In this document: positions 18,047 through 26,081 of the stretch, one piece after another
Layout: each line of letters begins with the position of its first letter
Position numbering within the stretch: position 1 is the stretch's first letter
Assembly: GCA_014874485.1 (NCBI GenBank)
Contig: JADBJK010000069.1
Span: 1-64,000, forward strand
Direction of reading: 5' to 3'
DNA from: Chloroflexota bacterium
GTDB taxonomy: Bacteria > Chloroflexota > Anaerolineae > DTLA01
Length of the DNA: 64,000 nucleotides
Program-made: the position numbers and the translations under genes
Notes under the pieces: model-generated
The model's input: only the letters and a program-made list of their open reading frames with translations
Told to the model about the DNA's origin: nothing
Databases searched by the model: none

Positions 18047-20422
18047 CTACTTTCGGATGTTCTTCATGACGATAGGTAGCACCAGTCGCTTGGGCGCGCG
18101 CGGCGTAGGCGTCGGCGTCCTTGTCGCCATGGGCGCGAGGCCGAACGAGATGGGCACAGTCCAGCCGGCCAGAATCTGCACGTCCCAGGCCGGTTCGGTC
18201 GTCGTGAAGTACCCCGCCGGAATGACCACCCGGACCCGGTACCACCCAGGCGTCAGGTCGGGGAAGTCGTACTGCCCAAGGCTGTTGCTGTACGCAACGC
18301 GCAACGGGTTATCGGCCAGGTCCAGCAGGCGCACCATGATGTTGGTCAGGGGCGGCTCCCCGGCCGTCTGCACGCCATCGGGCGTAACGTCATCCCACAC
18401 GATGCCATAGATGCGCCCCGTGCTCGGCGTGGCCGTGGGCGTGTTGGTCGGTGTCGGGGTAATCGTCGGCGTGGGCGTATTCGTCGGCGTATGGGTGAGC
18501 GTGGGCGTCGGCGTGTTCGTCGGCGTGAGCGTTGGCGTAGGCGTATAGGTCGGCGTGAACGTCGGCGTCGGCGTGGATGTAGGCGTGGGCGTCGGCGGGC
18601 ACGGCTGCCAGTTGATGCGCAGCAGCGGCCGCGGGCTGGTTGACTGCGTGTACTCCGAGGACCAGAAGCGGCGCTCCACCGTCAGGCCGGTGCCAACGAT
18701 GAGCACGCCATAGTTCTGCCCAGGGTCATTCGCCCAATCCTGGACAAGGTGAGTGATGTCAAAGGAGTATTTCGCATTGGTGTTGGACACCACCGCCGAG
18801 GCCACCGCCGTGAAGTCGCGGTCGCCCGAGGAATCCGCCCCAGGCGCGCCCCACGGGTCGCCCAGGGCCGCCTGGTTCCACGTGGCCTCGTCTTCCACCC
18901 AGGGCCGCCGCAGCCGGTACAGAGACACGGTCATGGATCGTGTCGGATCGCTGGCATAGAAGTTCGTTGTCAACTCCAGAACCGCCGACGTGATGATCAC
19001 GCACTGAGGCAGGCGGCCGGTGAGGTCAAAGGACAGCAGCGCGCGCATGGGCGGGTTGCCGGTCTTGAGTTTCAATTCGGACCGCTGGAACTCGGTGTTG
19101 TAGTTGGTGTTGGGATCGTCCCCGCGCATGTACACGTCGCGCGTGCCCGCGTAGCCGTCCACACCCTCTTGCAGCACGATGGTGGACGGCGGCACGGTGG
19201 CGGTGGGGGAGACGCCTGGTGTCCCGGGAGTGGGCGACAGGCCGGGCGGCGTGGCGGTAGGCGTAGACGTAGGCGCGCCGTACACGTACCAGATGTCCAG
19301 GTAGGGCCGGTAGTTGGTATTCGGCTCCTCCGACGTGTAGATGCGCACGTCGGCGGTGGGGCCGCTCCCGACGAGGAGCACACCGTGGTTGGGTATCCCG
19401 CTCACCCAACCCTGCACCAGCGCGGTGATGTCCATCTCATAGCGTGTGTTGTCTGTGTCGCCAATGATGACGGAGCCGGAAGGCGCACCTTCCACGTCGC
19501 CGGGCACGCCCGCCGCGCCTGGAATCTCCCAGAACCCATCGCCCGCAGAGGTGGCGCGGTTCCAAGTAACCTGATCCTCAATCCAGGCGCGATTCAGGCG
19601 ATAGGCCGACAGGGTGAAGTTCCCCGGCACGCCGTAACGGGTGAGGTAGAACAGCCCCAGCCGCGCCTTCACTACCGTGATGCCCGAGGGCAGGCCCGAC
19701 AGGTCAAACTTGATGAGGCCCTTCATGGCGGGCAGGCCGGGCTTGATCTTGAAGTGGCGGTTCGGATCCAGGCCGAAGTTGGCGTCGGGCTGATCCTGCC
19801 GGATGTACGAATCCCACACCTGCGGGAAGCCCGAAGCCGAACGCTGCAAGCGCACCTTGACGGGCAGCGGCGTGGGTGTGGGCGTGCCGAAAGGCGTGGC
19901 CGTGCGCGTGGGCGTGTTGCTTGCGGTGGGCGTCGCCGTGCGCGTGTTGGTGGCCGTGGGCGTGTTGGTGGGCGTGTTCGTCGGCGTGGCCGTGGGGGGC
20001 GTGCCGGTAACCGTGGGCGTCGGCGTCGGCGCCGCGATGGTCAGGTTCAAACTGATATTCCCGCCGGTCTGCCATACGCCCGTCTGATCGGCCCACACAT
20101 CCCCCACTTTGAACGACACGATGTCGCCCGGAACGCCGCCATCCTTGACCGACGTATCCGGGTCATCGCCGGGCACGTCAATGTTGTACCACGTCTCGCC
20201 ACCATAACTGAACGCGTAGGCTATTGTGCCGTACTGGACGCCCGCGATCCACGCAGTAACCGGCGTACCCGCGGGCACGTTGGCCCCGCCCTGCTTGACC
20301 GTGCCGTAGAACTTGCACGGCAGCGGCGGCACGGCGCTCACCGGCGTGGCAGGGAGCAGATACCCCACGAGCAGGGCCGCGATGAACACTCCAACCAGGA
20401 GCGGTCTCATCAATCGCTTCAT
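18047..20422 (-). CDS. Secreted protein with two DNRLRE modules, Thr/Pro linkers and SdrD-B-like C-terminus
   Basis: 791 aa. Signal peptide ends near residue 30 (LLPATPVSA). The N-terminal domain (CKFYGTVKQGGANVPAGTPV) is paralogous to that of the 16449 product. After a Thr/Pro linker come two DNRLRE-type sandwiches of about 170 residues each, with the usual late sequence (LVQGWVSGIPNHGVLLVGSG; LVQDWANDPGQNYGVLIVGT). Then a second linker, an SdrD-B-like module (RIYGIVWDDVTPDGVQTAGE) and the tail KRLVLPIVMKNIRK. It starts 10 nt after the stop of the 20433 gene, and its AAGGAG overlaps that stop, so the two form an operon. DNRLRE modules are found in extracellular polysaccharide-active proteins; no catalytic domain is present here. 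Confidence 0.82.
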   Translation of the reverse strand: MKRLMRPLLVGVFIAALLVGYLLPATPVSAVPPLPCKFYGTVKQGGANVPAGTPVTAWIAGVQYGTIAYAFSYGGETWYNIDVPGDDPDTSVKDGGVPGDIVSFKVGDVWADQTGVWQTGGNISLNLTIAAPTPTPTVTGTPPTATPTNTPTNTPTATNTRTATPTASNTPTRTATPFGTPTPTPLPVKVRLQRSASGFPQVWDSYIRQDQPDANFGLDPNRHFKIKPGLPAMKGLIKFDLSGLPSGITVVKARLGLFYLTRYGVPGNFTLSAYRLNRAWIEDQVTWNRATSAGDGFWEIPGAAGVPGDVEGAPSGSVIIGDTDNTRYEMDITALVQGWVSGIPNHGVLLVGSGPTADVRIYTSEEPNTNYRPYLDIWYVYGAPTSTPTATPPGLSPTPGTPGVSPTATVPPSTIVLQEGVDGYAGTRDVYMRGDDPNTNYNTEFQRSELKLKTGNPPMRALLSFDLTGRLPQCVIITSAVLELTTNFYASDPTRSMTVSLYRLRRPWVEDEATWNQAALGDPWGAPGADSSGDRDFTAVASAVVSNTNAKYSFDITHLVQDWANDPGQNYGVLIVGTGLTVERRFWSSEYTQSTSPRPLLRINWQPCPPTPTPTSTPTPTFTPTYTPTPTLTPTNTPTPTLTHTPTNTPTPTITPTPTNTPTATPSTGRIYGIVWDDVTPDGVQTAGEPPLTNIMVRLLDLADNPLRVAYSNSLGQYDFPDLTPGWYRVRVVIPAGYFTTTEPAWDVQILAGWTVPISFGLAPMATRTPTPTPRAPKRLVLPIVMKNIRK

Positions 20423-20432
20423 ACGACTCTCC

Positions 20433-22787
20433 TTAGTTCGTAACCGTCAATGTGCAGTCCTGCGTTACGTACACCCAGTAGGCCCGTCCCGCTTGAATCT
20501 GCGACAGGTCGTTGAGGAACGGCGGCAGCGACGTATCGTACACCTTCCACGGGTCCGCGTCGTCAAAGGCGTCGTAAGTATACACCTTTGTGTATTTCCC
20601 CGCAATGGTTGCCAGCGCATCGGCCACCGACTTGGTCGTCTGGCCCGGGTAGCCGATGAGGTTCCAGCCGGCTTTGAGCGGGATGGCGGTGGACGATGGC
20701 CACGAGCCGTTGACCGTCCACGTGGCGTTCTGCGTGGCCCACAGCCACAACCCCTTGGTGTTGTTGATCTGCGAGAGGTCGTTGAGGAACGGCGGCAGGC
20801 TCACGTCGTACACCTTCCACGGGTCGGCAGTGTCAAAGGCGTCGTAGGCATACACCTTGCCATACGCGCCGCTGATGGGAGCCAGAACCGCCTCCACGTT
20901 CGTGCTGGCAAGCGTGAGGGGCACGGACACGAAGTTCCAGCCGGTGCGCAGGGAGATGTTGAAGTTCACGCTGCCCCCGCCGCCTTTGCTCACGTCCACG
21001 AAGTGGATGTACTCGTCGCCGTCGCCGTTGCAATCCAGGCGGAAGTCGCTGGCGCCCAGCAGGCCGTTGGCCATGCGCGCGTCGCTGATGACGAAGGTCT
21101 GGGTCTTCCACGTGCGCGAGTTGGTCTTGAGCACGTTGGCGGTGCTGCGCTGGACGCCTCCCACCGCATCGTAGTCAATCTTCCAGGTGTCGGTGCCGTA
21201 GTCAAAGTACGTTACCTTGATGGTTACGGTGTTGGAGCCGCCAAACAGGAACCCGTCGTCAATCTTGAACCACATGTAGCGGTTGCCGCTGGCCTGGTCG
21301 GTGCGGCGGGTAATCCAGGACTCCTTGCCGCCCCAGGCCCCGCCCAGGTTAACGTTGGTCTGGATGCTGGTGTTGTAACTGGAGTATCCCTTGGGCACGA
21401 GCGAGTTCACCAACGCCGCCTGGCTCGTGTCATCGGGGTCTATGCCACGGCGGTAGGTAACGAGTTTCGTCTGCCCGCCCGCGATCGTGTCATCCTGATA
21501 CAGGTAGTACGAGTAGTTGCCCTTCTGCGGGTACCACGTGTACCCCGAATCGCGCATGGCCACCCAGACGCTGGGGGCATTGGCGGCCGTCTTGCCGAAG
21601 TAGGGTTGCGCCCAGCGGAAGTAGTTCATCACCTCCGTGCGTGGGTTGCCGTCGGCATCGGCGAACATCCACCCGCGCCAGTCGGTGGTCGTGTAGTCCA
21701 CGGTGATGTAATCCACCGGATACGACTGGTTGTCCACCTGGTGCCCCAGCGCGCCCAGAAGCCCCCAGTAGGCCAGGTACGCGTGCGGCGTGAGGTACCA
21801 GTACGCCTCGTGGCCCACCGGCAGCGTGCGCTGTATGGAGATGAGCGGGTCCAATCGCCCGCAGCCCGCTTGGGAATACGGCGGCGTGATGATGACCGCG
21901 TCCTCATCGGCCAGGAGCCCGGCCACCAGGTTGCCCACACCCATGGGGGCCACGTCGGACATGATCTCCGAGCGGTTGCACCGATGCGTGTACACCGGCG
22001 CGTTCAGAATCATGATGGTCTTCTGGGGCCACCGCGTGCTGTTGCCTGTCCCGCCGAAGGCGATGGCATAGGCCCGCGCCGTCTCGCGCACGTAGGCGCG
22101 CCACAGGTCGTAGGTCAGGCCCGCGGCCTGGAACGAGGCGTCGTAGGCATCATCGCCGGGCTGCGTTTCGCCATACAAGCCCGTGCCCGCCAGAATGAAC
22201 TCCACGCGCGGGTCATTCTTGTACCGCCCGCCCAGTGCGTAGATAAAGTTGAAGTAGCGGGTCTGATAGCAGGAATCCTGATACTTGATGGCCTCCAGCG
22301 GCGGATACGTGCTTGAACTGTAGCCCGCGCCGGGTGTGGCGGTGAAGATGAGGCCTGGGCATGCGGTTCGGACCCAGTCCGGAATGCCCACGCCGCCGCG
22401 CCGCCCGTTGTACGTTACGATGTGCAACCCCACGGGCTTGCCCAGCGATGATGCCGCAGCAAGGTAAGAATCTATCTTGCTCCAGTTGTAGCCGCCCTGG
22501 GTAGGTTCCAGTTCCTTCCAAGTGAAGGTCTGGTGCCCGCCCAAGATGGGCCAACTGCCCGGGCTGAGGTTGTCGGCATCGCGCGCCAGGTACACGCCGG
22601 GTCGCCCCCCGCCGGGAATTGTCGCGACGTCTATGGTATTCGGGTCGCCAACAACCTGCACGCCGGTGAGGACAATCTCGCCCTCGGGTTCGGGGTCGGC
22701 GGCCGCCACAGGGCCAATGGCCGGCAACACCAGCGAGCCGATCAGTGCCCCCACCAAAGCGATCCAAAGCCACGTCCTGCGATTCAT
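20433..22787 (-). CDS. Secreted glycoside-hydrolase-like protein with duplicated C-terminal module
   Basis: 784 aa. Signal peptide at residues 1-about 27. The N-terminal half looks like a clan-A type glycosidase barrel: FTWKELEPTQGGYNWSKID matches the W-x-x-x-E-P-x-x-G-x-Y/F-x-W pattern, and ILAGTGLYGETQPG offers a Glu at the end of a strand. A beta-sandwich with CNGDGDEYIHFVDVS follows, homologous to the giant LysM protein. The C-terminus is two copies of an about 85-residue module sharing DAFD-ADPWKVYD-SLPPFLNDLSQI. ATG 22787 with GAGGAGCGAGG upstream is preferred to a TTG at 22814. It heads an operon with the 18047 gene. Activity and substrate are inferred only. Confidence 0.8.
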   Translation of the reverse strand: MNRRTWLWIALVGALIGSLVLPAIGPVAAADPEPEGEIVLTGVQVVGDPNTIDVATIPGGGRPGVYLARDADNLSPGSWPILGGHQTFTWKELEPTQGGYNWSKIDSYLAAASSLGKPVGLHIVTYNGRRGGVGIPDWVRTACPGLIFTATPGAGYSSSTYPPLEAIKYQDSCYQTRYFNFIYALGGRYKNDPRVEFILAGTGLYGETQPGDDAYDASFQAAGLTYDLWRAYVRETARAYAIAFGGTGNSTRWPQKTIMILNAPVYTHRCNRSEIMSDVAPMGVGNLVAGLLADEDAVIITPPYSQAGCGRLDPLISIQRTLPVGHEAYWYLTPHAYLAYWGLLGALGHQVDNQSYPVDYITVDYTTTDWRGWMFADADGNPRTEVMNYFRWAQPYFGKTAANAPSVWVAMRDSGYTWYPQKGNYSYYLYQDDTIAGGQTKLVTYRRGIDPDDTSQAALVNSLVPKGYSSYNTSIQTNVNLGGAWGGKESWITRRTDQASGNRYMWFKIDDGFLFGGSNTVTIKVTYFDYGTDTWKIDYDAVGGVQRSTANVLKTNSRTWKTQTFVISDARMANGLLGASDFRLDCNGDGDEYIHFVDVSKGGGGSVNFNISLRTGWNFVSVPLTLASTNVEAVLAPISGAYGKVYAYDAFDTADPWKVYDVSLPPFLNDLSQINNTKGLWLWATQNATWTVNGSWPSSTAIPLKAGWNLIGYPGQTTKSVADALATIAGKYTKVYTYDAFDDADPWKVYDTSLPPFLNDLSQIQAGRAYWVYVTQDCTLTVTN

Positions 22788-22825
22788 GCAACCTCGCTCC
22801 TCAATGCAATCCAAGATATGCGCTG

Positions 22826-22853
22826 ATTATAGGCGGAACTTGCCGCACTCCAA
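22826..22853 (-). promoter_or_regulatory. Sigma70-type promoter for the glycosidase-like operon
   Basis: On the - strand, TTGGAG (22853-22848), 16-nt spacer, perfect TATAAT (22831-22826), giving a leader of about 30 nt before the ATG at 22787. Confidence 0.7.
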
Positions 22854-22929
22854 ACTCACCTCTGCGGGCATCCCAAGCCGCGCAGGCCTGGGGTACCTCG
22901 CCCCGCTCGCAATGACCATGGCCTGGCCA

Positions 22930-24036
22930 TCACGCGCCCGCGAAGAACTCGCGGATGGCACCCGCCACCTCGTCCACATGTGCCTCGGTCATCTCGGCGA
23001 ACATGGGCAGGGAGAGAATCTCCCCCGCCAGGCGCTCCGTAACCGGGAACTGCCCCTTGCGGAAGCCCATGCCGCTGTAAGCCTCGGTCAGCGGCAGCGG
23101 GATGGGGTAATGCATCCCCGTGCCGATGCCGCGCGCGGCCAGGAACTCGCGCAGGGCATCCCGGCGCTCCGTGCGAATGACGTACAGATGGTAAACGTGC
23201 TCTACGTCCGGCAACACGTGCGGCCGCACCACCGGCAAGTCGGCCAGGCGCTCGTTGTACCAGGCCGCCACCTGCCGCCGTCGCGCGTTCCACTCGTCCA
23301 GGTGGCGCAACTTCACGCGGAGGACCGCCGCCTGCAATGTGTCCAGGCGGCTGCAATACCCCTCCATGACGTGCTCGTACTTGCTCTTCTGGCCGTGGTT
23401 GCGCAACAGGTCCAACTTGCGGGCCAGCGCCTCGTCGTCGGTTACCACAGCCCCCGCGTCGCCGTATGCGCCCAGGTTCTTGGCCGGGTAGAAACTGAAG
23501 GCGGCCAGGTGGCCCATGCTCCCCGCGCGGCGGCCCTTGTACCGCGCGCCGTGGGCCTGGCAGGCGTCTTCCATGACGAGGAGATTGTGCCTGCGTGCCA
23601 CGTCCAGGATCAAATCCATGTCGGCGGGCTGGCCGTACAGGTGGACGGGCAGGATGGCCTTCGTGCGCGGCGTGATCGCCTCCTCCAGCAGGGCCGGGTT
23701 CAGGTTGTACGTCCGCTCGTCCACGTCCACCAGGCGGAAGGCCGCGCCCGTCTGGCTGATGGCCTCCGTGGTGGCGATGAACGTGTTGGCGGCGGTGATG
23801 ACCTCATCGCCGGGGCCGATGCCCGCCGCCAGCAGGCCCAGGCGCAGGGCGTCGGTGCCGTTGGCGACGCCGATGGCGTGGCGCACCTCACAGAAGCGGG
23901 CGAACTCGCCCTCAAACTCCGAAACCGCCTGGCCCAAGATAAAATCGCAGCGATCCACCACAGCCTGGATCGCCCGGTCTATCTCCGGCTTCAGCGCAGC
24001 GTACTGGGCCTTCAAGTCTACGAAAGGTACAGCCAT
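22930..24036 (-). CDS. DegT/DnrJ/EryC1/StrS-family sugar aminotransferase
   Basis: PLP-dependent enzyme (368 aa, full length) that transaminates keto-sugar nucleotides. FVDLKAQYAALKPEI at the N-terminus, GVANGTDALRLGLLAAGIGP, VMEDACQAHGARYKGRRAGS and SFYPAKNLGAYGDAGAV with the PLP-binding lysine are all in place, as are GYCSRLDTLQAAVL and HYPIPLPLTEAY. The profile fits the WbpE/QdtB/FdtB side of the family. It lies downstream of the glycan operon, with a 131-nt gap containing a small CCTGCC/GGCAGG hairpin near 24069-24086. It could complete a WbpB-WbpD-WbpE set with the dehydrogenase and acyltransferase at 12.5-14.1 kb. The sugar made is not certain. Confidence 0.92.
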   Translation of the reverse strand: MAVPFVDLKAQYAALKPEIDRAIQAVVDRCDFILGQAVSEFEGEFARFCEVRHAIGVANGTDALRLGLLAAGIGPGDEVITAANTFIATTEAISQTGAAFRLVDVDERTYNLNPALLEEAITPRTKAILPVHLYGQPADMDLILDVARRHNLLVMEDACQAHGARYKGRRAGSMGHLAAFSFYPAKNLGAYGDAGAVVTDDEALARKLDLLRNHGQKSKYEHVMEGYCSRLDTLQAAVLRVKLRHLDEWNARRRQVAAWYNERLADLPVVRPHVLPDVEHVYHLYVIRTERRDALREFLAARGIGTGMHYPIPLPLTEAYSGMGFRKGQFPVTERLAGEILSLPMFAEMTEAHVDEVAGAIREFFAGA

Positions 24037-24167
24037 GTCGTTTCCCCCTTTTCTAACGATTCAATGCACCTGCCAGATACGGCAGGCGATGCACCACACA
24101 CCGTAGAGTCGCAGAGGGTGCGGGAAAATCACCTCCTGCATCCTCCGCGCGCCCGGCGGTGCGCTCA

Positions 24168-24641
24168 TCATCGCCGGCCCGACGACTCGTTAGCCACGCG
24201 AGCCAAGTACTCCCGAATCACCTCGTGAATGCGCGTGGGCGGCGCGACGTAGGGCGTGAACGTCATGGCGCGCGCCCGCCGCAAATCCGCTTCCAAATCC
24301 GCCAAATCGCGGCACCACAGCAGATGCCCCTGCCGCTCCATGTACCCCAGCAAATCATCCTGGTGGCGGTCGTAGCGGTCGGGGTTGCTCAGCGCCACCA
24401 GCGGCTTGCCCATGGCCGCCACCTCCATCACCGTCCCCATCCCGCCATGCGACACGACCAGACTCGCCTGCCGATAGTACGGCTCCAGCGAGGGCGCGGA
24501 GCGGAACCAGCGCAGGTTCTTCGGCTCATAGCGTCCGCGCCCGATTTGCGCCACGACCTCGTCGCCCAGCGCAGGCGCGAGGCGATCCATCGCCTCCACC
24601 AACGCGTCAAAATCCGTGGTGCCGACGGTTACGAAGATCAT
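24168..24641 (-). CDS. PssE/Alg13-like glycosyltransferase catalytic subunit
   Basis: 157 aa, equal to only the C-terminal half of a GT28/MurG-type enzyme. Diagnostic pieces are FVTVGTTDFDALV at the start, SHGGMGTVMEVAAMGKPLVA (nucleotide-sugar binding) and NPDRYDRHQDD. By family it works only with a membrane-binding Alg14/PssD partner, encoded immediately upstream at 24641-25117. The ATG at 24641 overlaps that gene's TGA by one base (TGATG), with GGGAGG 8 nt before; a GTG at 24647 is an alternative. It is the last gene of the long polysaccharide operon. Donor and acceptor unknown; relatives transfer GlcA or Glc as an early step of exopolysaccharide assembly. Confidence 0.9.
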   Translation of the reverse strand: MIFVTVGTTDFDALVEAMDRLAPALGDEVVAQIGRGRYEPKNLRWFRSAPSLEPYYRQASLVVSHGGMGTVMEVAAMGKPLVALSNPDRYDRHQDDLLGYMERQGHLLWCRDLADLEADLRRARAMTFTPYVAPPTRIHEVIREYLARVANESSGRR

Positions 24642-25117
24642 CAGCACAGCCTCCCCGCGTACACGGCCCTAGGGTACTTCGCCACCAGCGGCTCCCACTG
24701 CACCAGGAACAAGTCGGCCAGGCGGTACATGATGCGGCCGGTGGTGGACAGGGCCGTAACCCGCGAGCCGGTCTCCACGAAGATGACCTTGACGCCCGCG
24801 AGTTTGCAGACCAGCGCCACAGGCACGGCCACGCTGGGGCCGGTGCTGATCATGGCCCGCGGGCGGAACTGCCGCACGGCGCGCCACGCCTGCCACGCGC
24901 ACACCAGGAACTTGCGCACGTCGTTGGGCAGGTTGTGGGCCTTGTCGCGCGGGCGGATGACGCGGAACACCGGCCCAGGCACGGTGATTTTCTTCTCCGA
25001 CAGGTCATCATCGGCCACGAGGACGTAGCCGAACTCGTACCCCTCGCCCAGGAGTTCCACCAGGCGCACCATCTCCTTCGTGTGCCCGCCCTCGCCCAGC
25101 ACCGCCAGAATCCTCAT
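24641..25117 (-). CDS. PssD/Alg14-like glycosyltransferase membrane-docking subunit
   Basis: 158 aa, the N-terminal half of the split GT28-type enzyme. LGEGGHTKEMVRLVELL at residues 6-22, ISTGPSVAVPVALVCKLAGV and FVETGSRVTALSTTGRIMYR are the Alg14/PssD signatures, the second being the hydrophobic stretch that contacts the membrane and recruits the catalytic half. The reading frame stays open to 25411, but the extension is out-of-frame shadow of the next GT4 gene; the ATG at 25117 is the family start. It sits 7 nt after the GT4 stop and is coupled to the PssE-like gene. Family call is strong. Confidence 0.9.
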   Translation of the reverse strand: MRILAVLGEGGHTKEMVRLVELLGEGYEFGYVLVADDDLSEKKITVPGPVFRVIRPRDKAHNLPNDVRKFLVCAWQAWRAVRQFRPRAMISTGPSVAVPVALVCKLAGVKVIFVETGSRVTALSTTGRIMYRLADLFLVQWEPLVAKYPRAVYAGRLC

Positions 25118-25124
25118 GCCGCCC

Positions 25125-26081
25125 TCACCTGACCTGCGATCCCCCGCGTGTCGCCAGCACGCGCTCGTACACCGCCACAATCTGCCTGGCCGTGGCCTCC
25201 AGCGACAGGTGCGCCACGCGCCGCCGACCGTCGGTGCGGCCACCGCGCGCCAGGGCCAGGCGCAACTTGGCCGCCATGTCCTCCGGCGTGCGCGCGCACA
25301 GGTAGCACCCGTCCGTGTCGCCGATGATCTCGGCCACATCGCCCACGTCCACCGAGACGATGGGCAGGTTGCACGCCATGGCCTCCTTGATGACCATGGG
25401 CGAACCCTCAAAATCCGACGCCAGCGCCAGCACGTCGCAGGCGTTCATGTACAGCGGCATCTCCTCGTGCGGGCGATTGGACGCAACGACCAACTGCACG
25501 CGGCTGTCCTGCGCCGACAGGAGCGCCACCGCCGCCTGGATGATCTCCAGCCGCTTTTCGGGGCGCGGCTCGCCTGCGAACAGGACGAGTTTGGCGTCCG
25601 CGGGCAGGCCCAGGCGGGCGCGCGCCTCGGCCTGGAGCATGGGGGCGAACCGCGCCATGTCCACGCCGCACGGGATGACCACAGCATCCTCGTCGCCCAG
25701 GGCGCGCTTCACGACGCCGGACGTAACGATAACCGCGTCCACGCGGGGCGTTACCCAGCGGCACAGTTGGCCCTGCCAGCCCAGCACGACCTCTATGCCG
25801 TGGTGGGTGAGCACCACTGGCAGGCGGCGCTGGCTCAACGCCACCAGGCCCGAGAACACGTAGTGCGCGTGAATCAAATCGTAGGGCGCGTGCCGGCGCA
25901 GGTGCCGCGGCAAATCAGCGAACCCGCGCGCGTAGTTCAGGCGGCTGGCCTTGCCATCCATGAAAAACACGTCCAAGTCAACCCCAAGCCCGCGCAGCGA
26001 TTCCACTTGATCGCGCACGAACGTGCCGAAGGCGGGCTTGTCCGCCGTCGGGTACATGTTCGTTACCACCAGCACGCGCAT
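25125..26081 (-). CDS. GT4-family glycosyltransferase
   Basis: 318 aa, short for GT4 but with both Rossmann halves. The N-terminal part has VTNMYPTADKPAFGTFVRDQ and DLIHAHYVFSGL. The C-terminal part has LVLFAGEPRPEKRLEIIQAA and the nucleotide-sugar site DFEGSPMVIKEAMACNLPIV with the E-x7-E pair. It is a cytoplasmic retaining transferase that would add one sugar to a lipid-linked repeat unit. It abuts the nucleotidyltransferase/kinase gene with no gap (ATG at 26081, next stop at 26082). Donor cannot be read from sequence. Confidence 0.9.
   Translation of the reverse strand: MRVLVVTNMYPTADKPAFGTFVRDQVESLRGLGVDLDVFFMDGKASRLNYARGFADLPRHLRRHAPYDLIHAHYVFSGLVALSQRRLPVVLTHHGIEVVLGWQGQLCRWVTPRVDAVIVTSGVVKRALGDEDAVVIPCGVDMARFAPMLQAEARARLGLPADAKLVLFAGEPRPEKRLEIIQAAVALLSAQDSRVQLVVASNRPHEEMPLYMNACDVLALASDFEGSPMVIKEAMACNLPIVSVDVGDVAEIIGDTDGCYLCARTPEDMAAKLRLALARGGRTDGRRRVAHLSLEATARQIVAVYERVLATRGGSQVR

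Noticed and set aside
24037..24167. Gap upstream of the aminotransferase considered as a terminator or promoter site
   Set aside because: There is only a 6-bp CCTGCC/GGCAGG hairpin without a T-run and no good -35/-10 pair.
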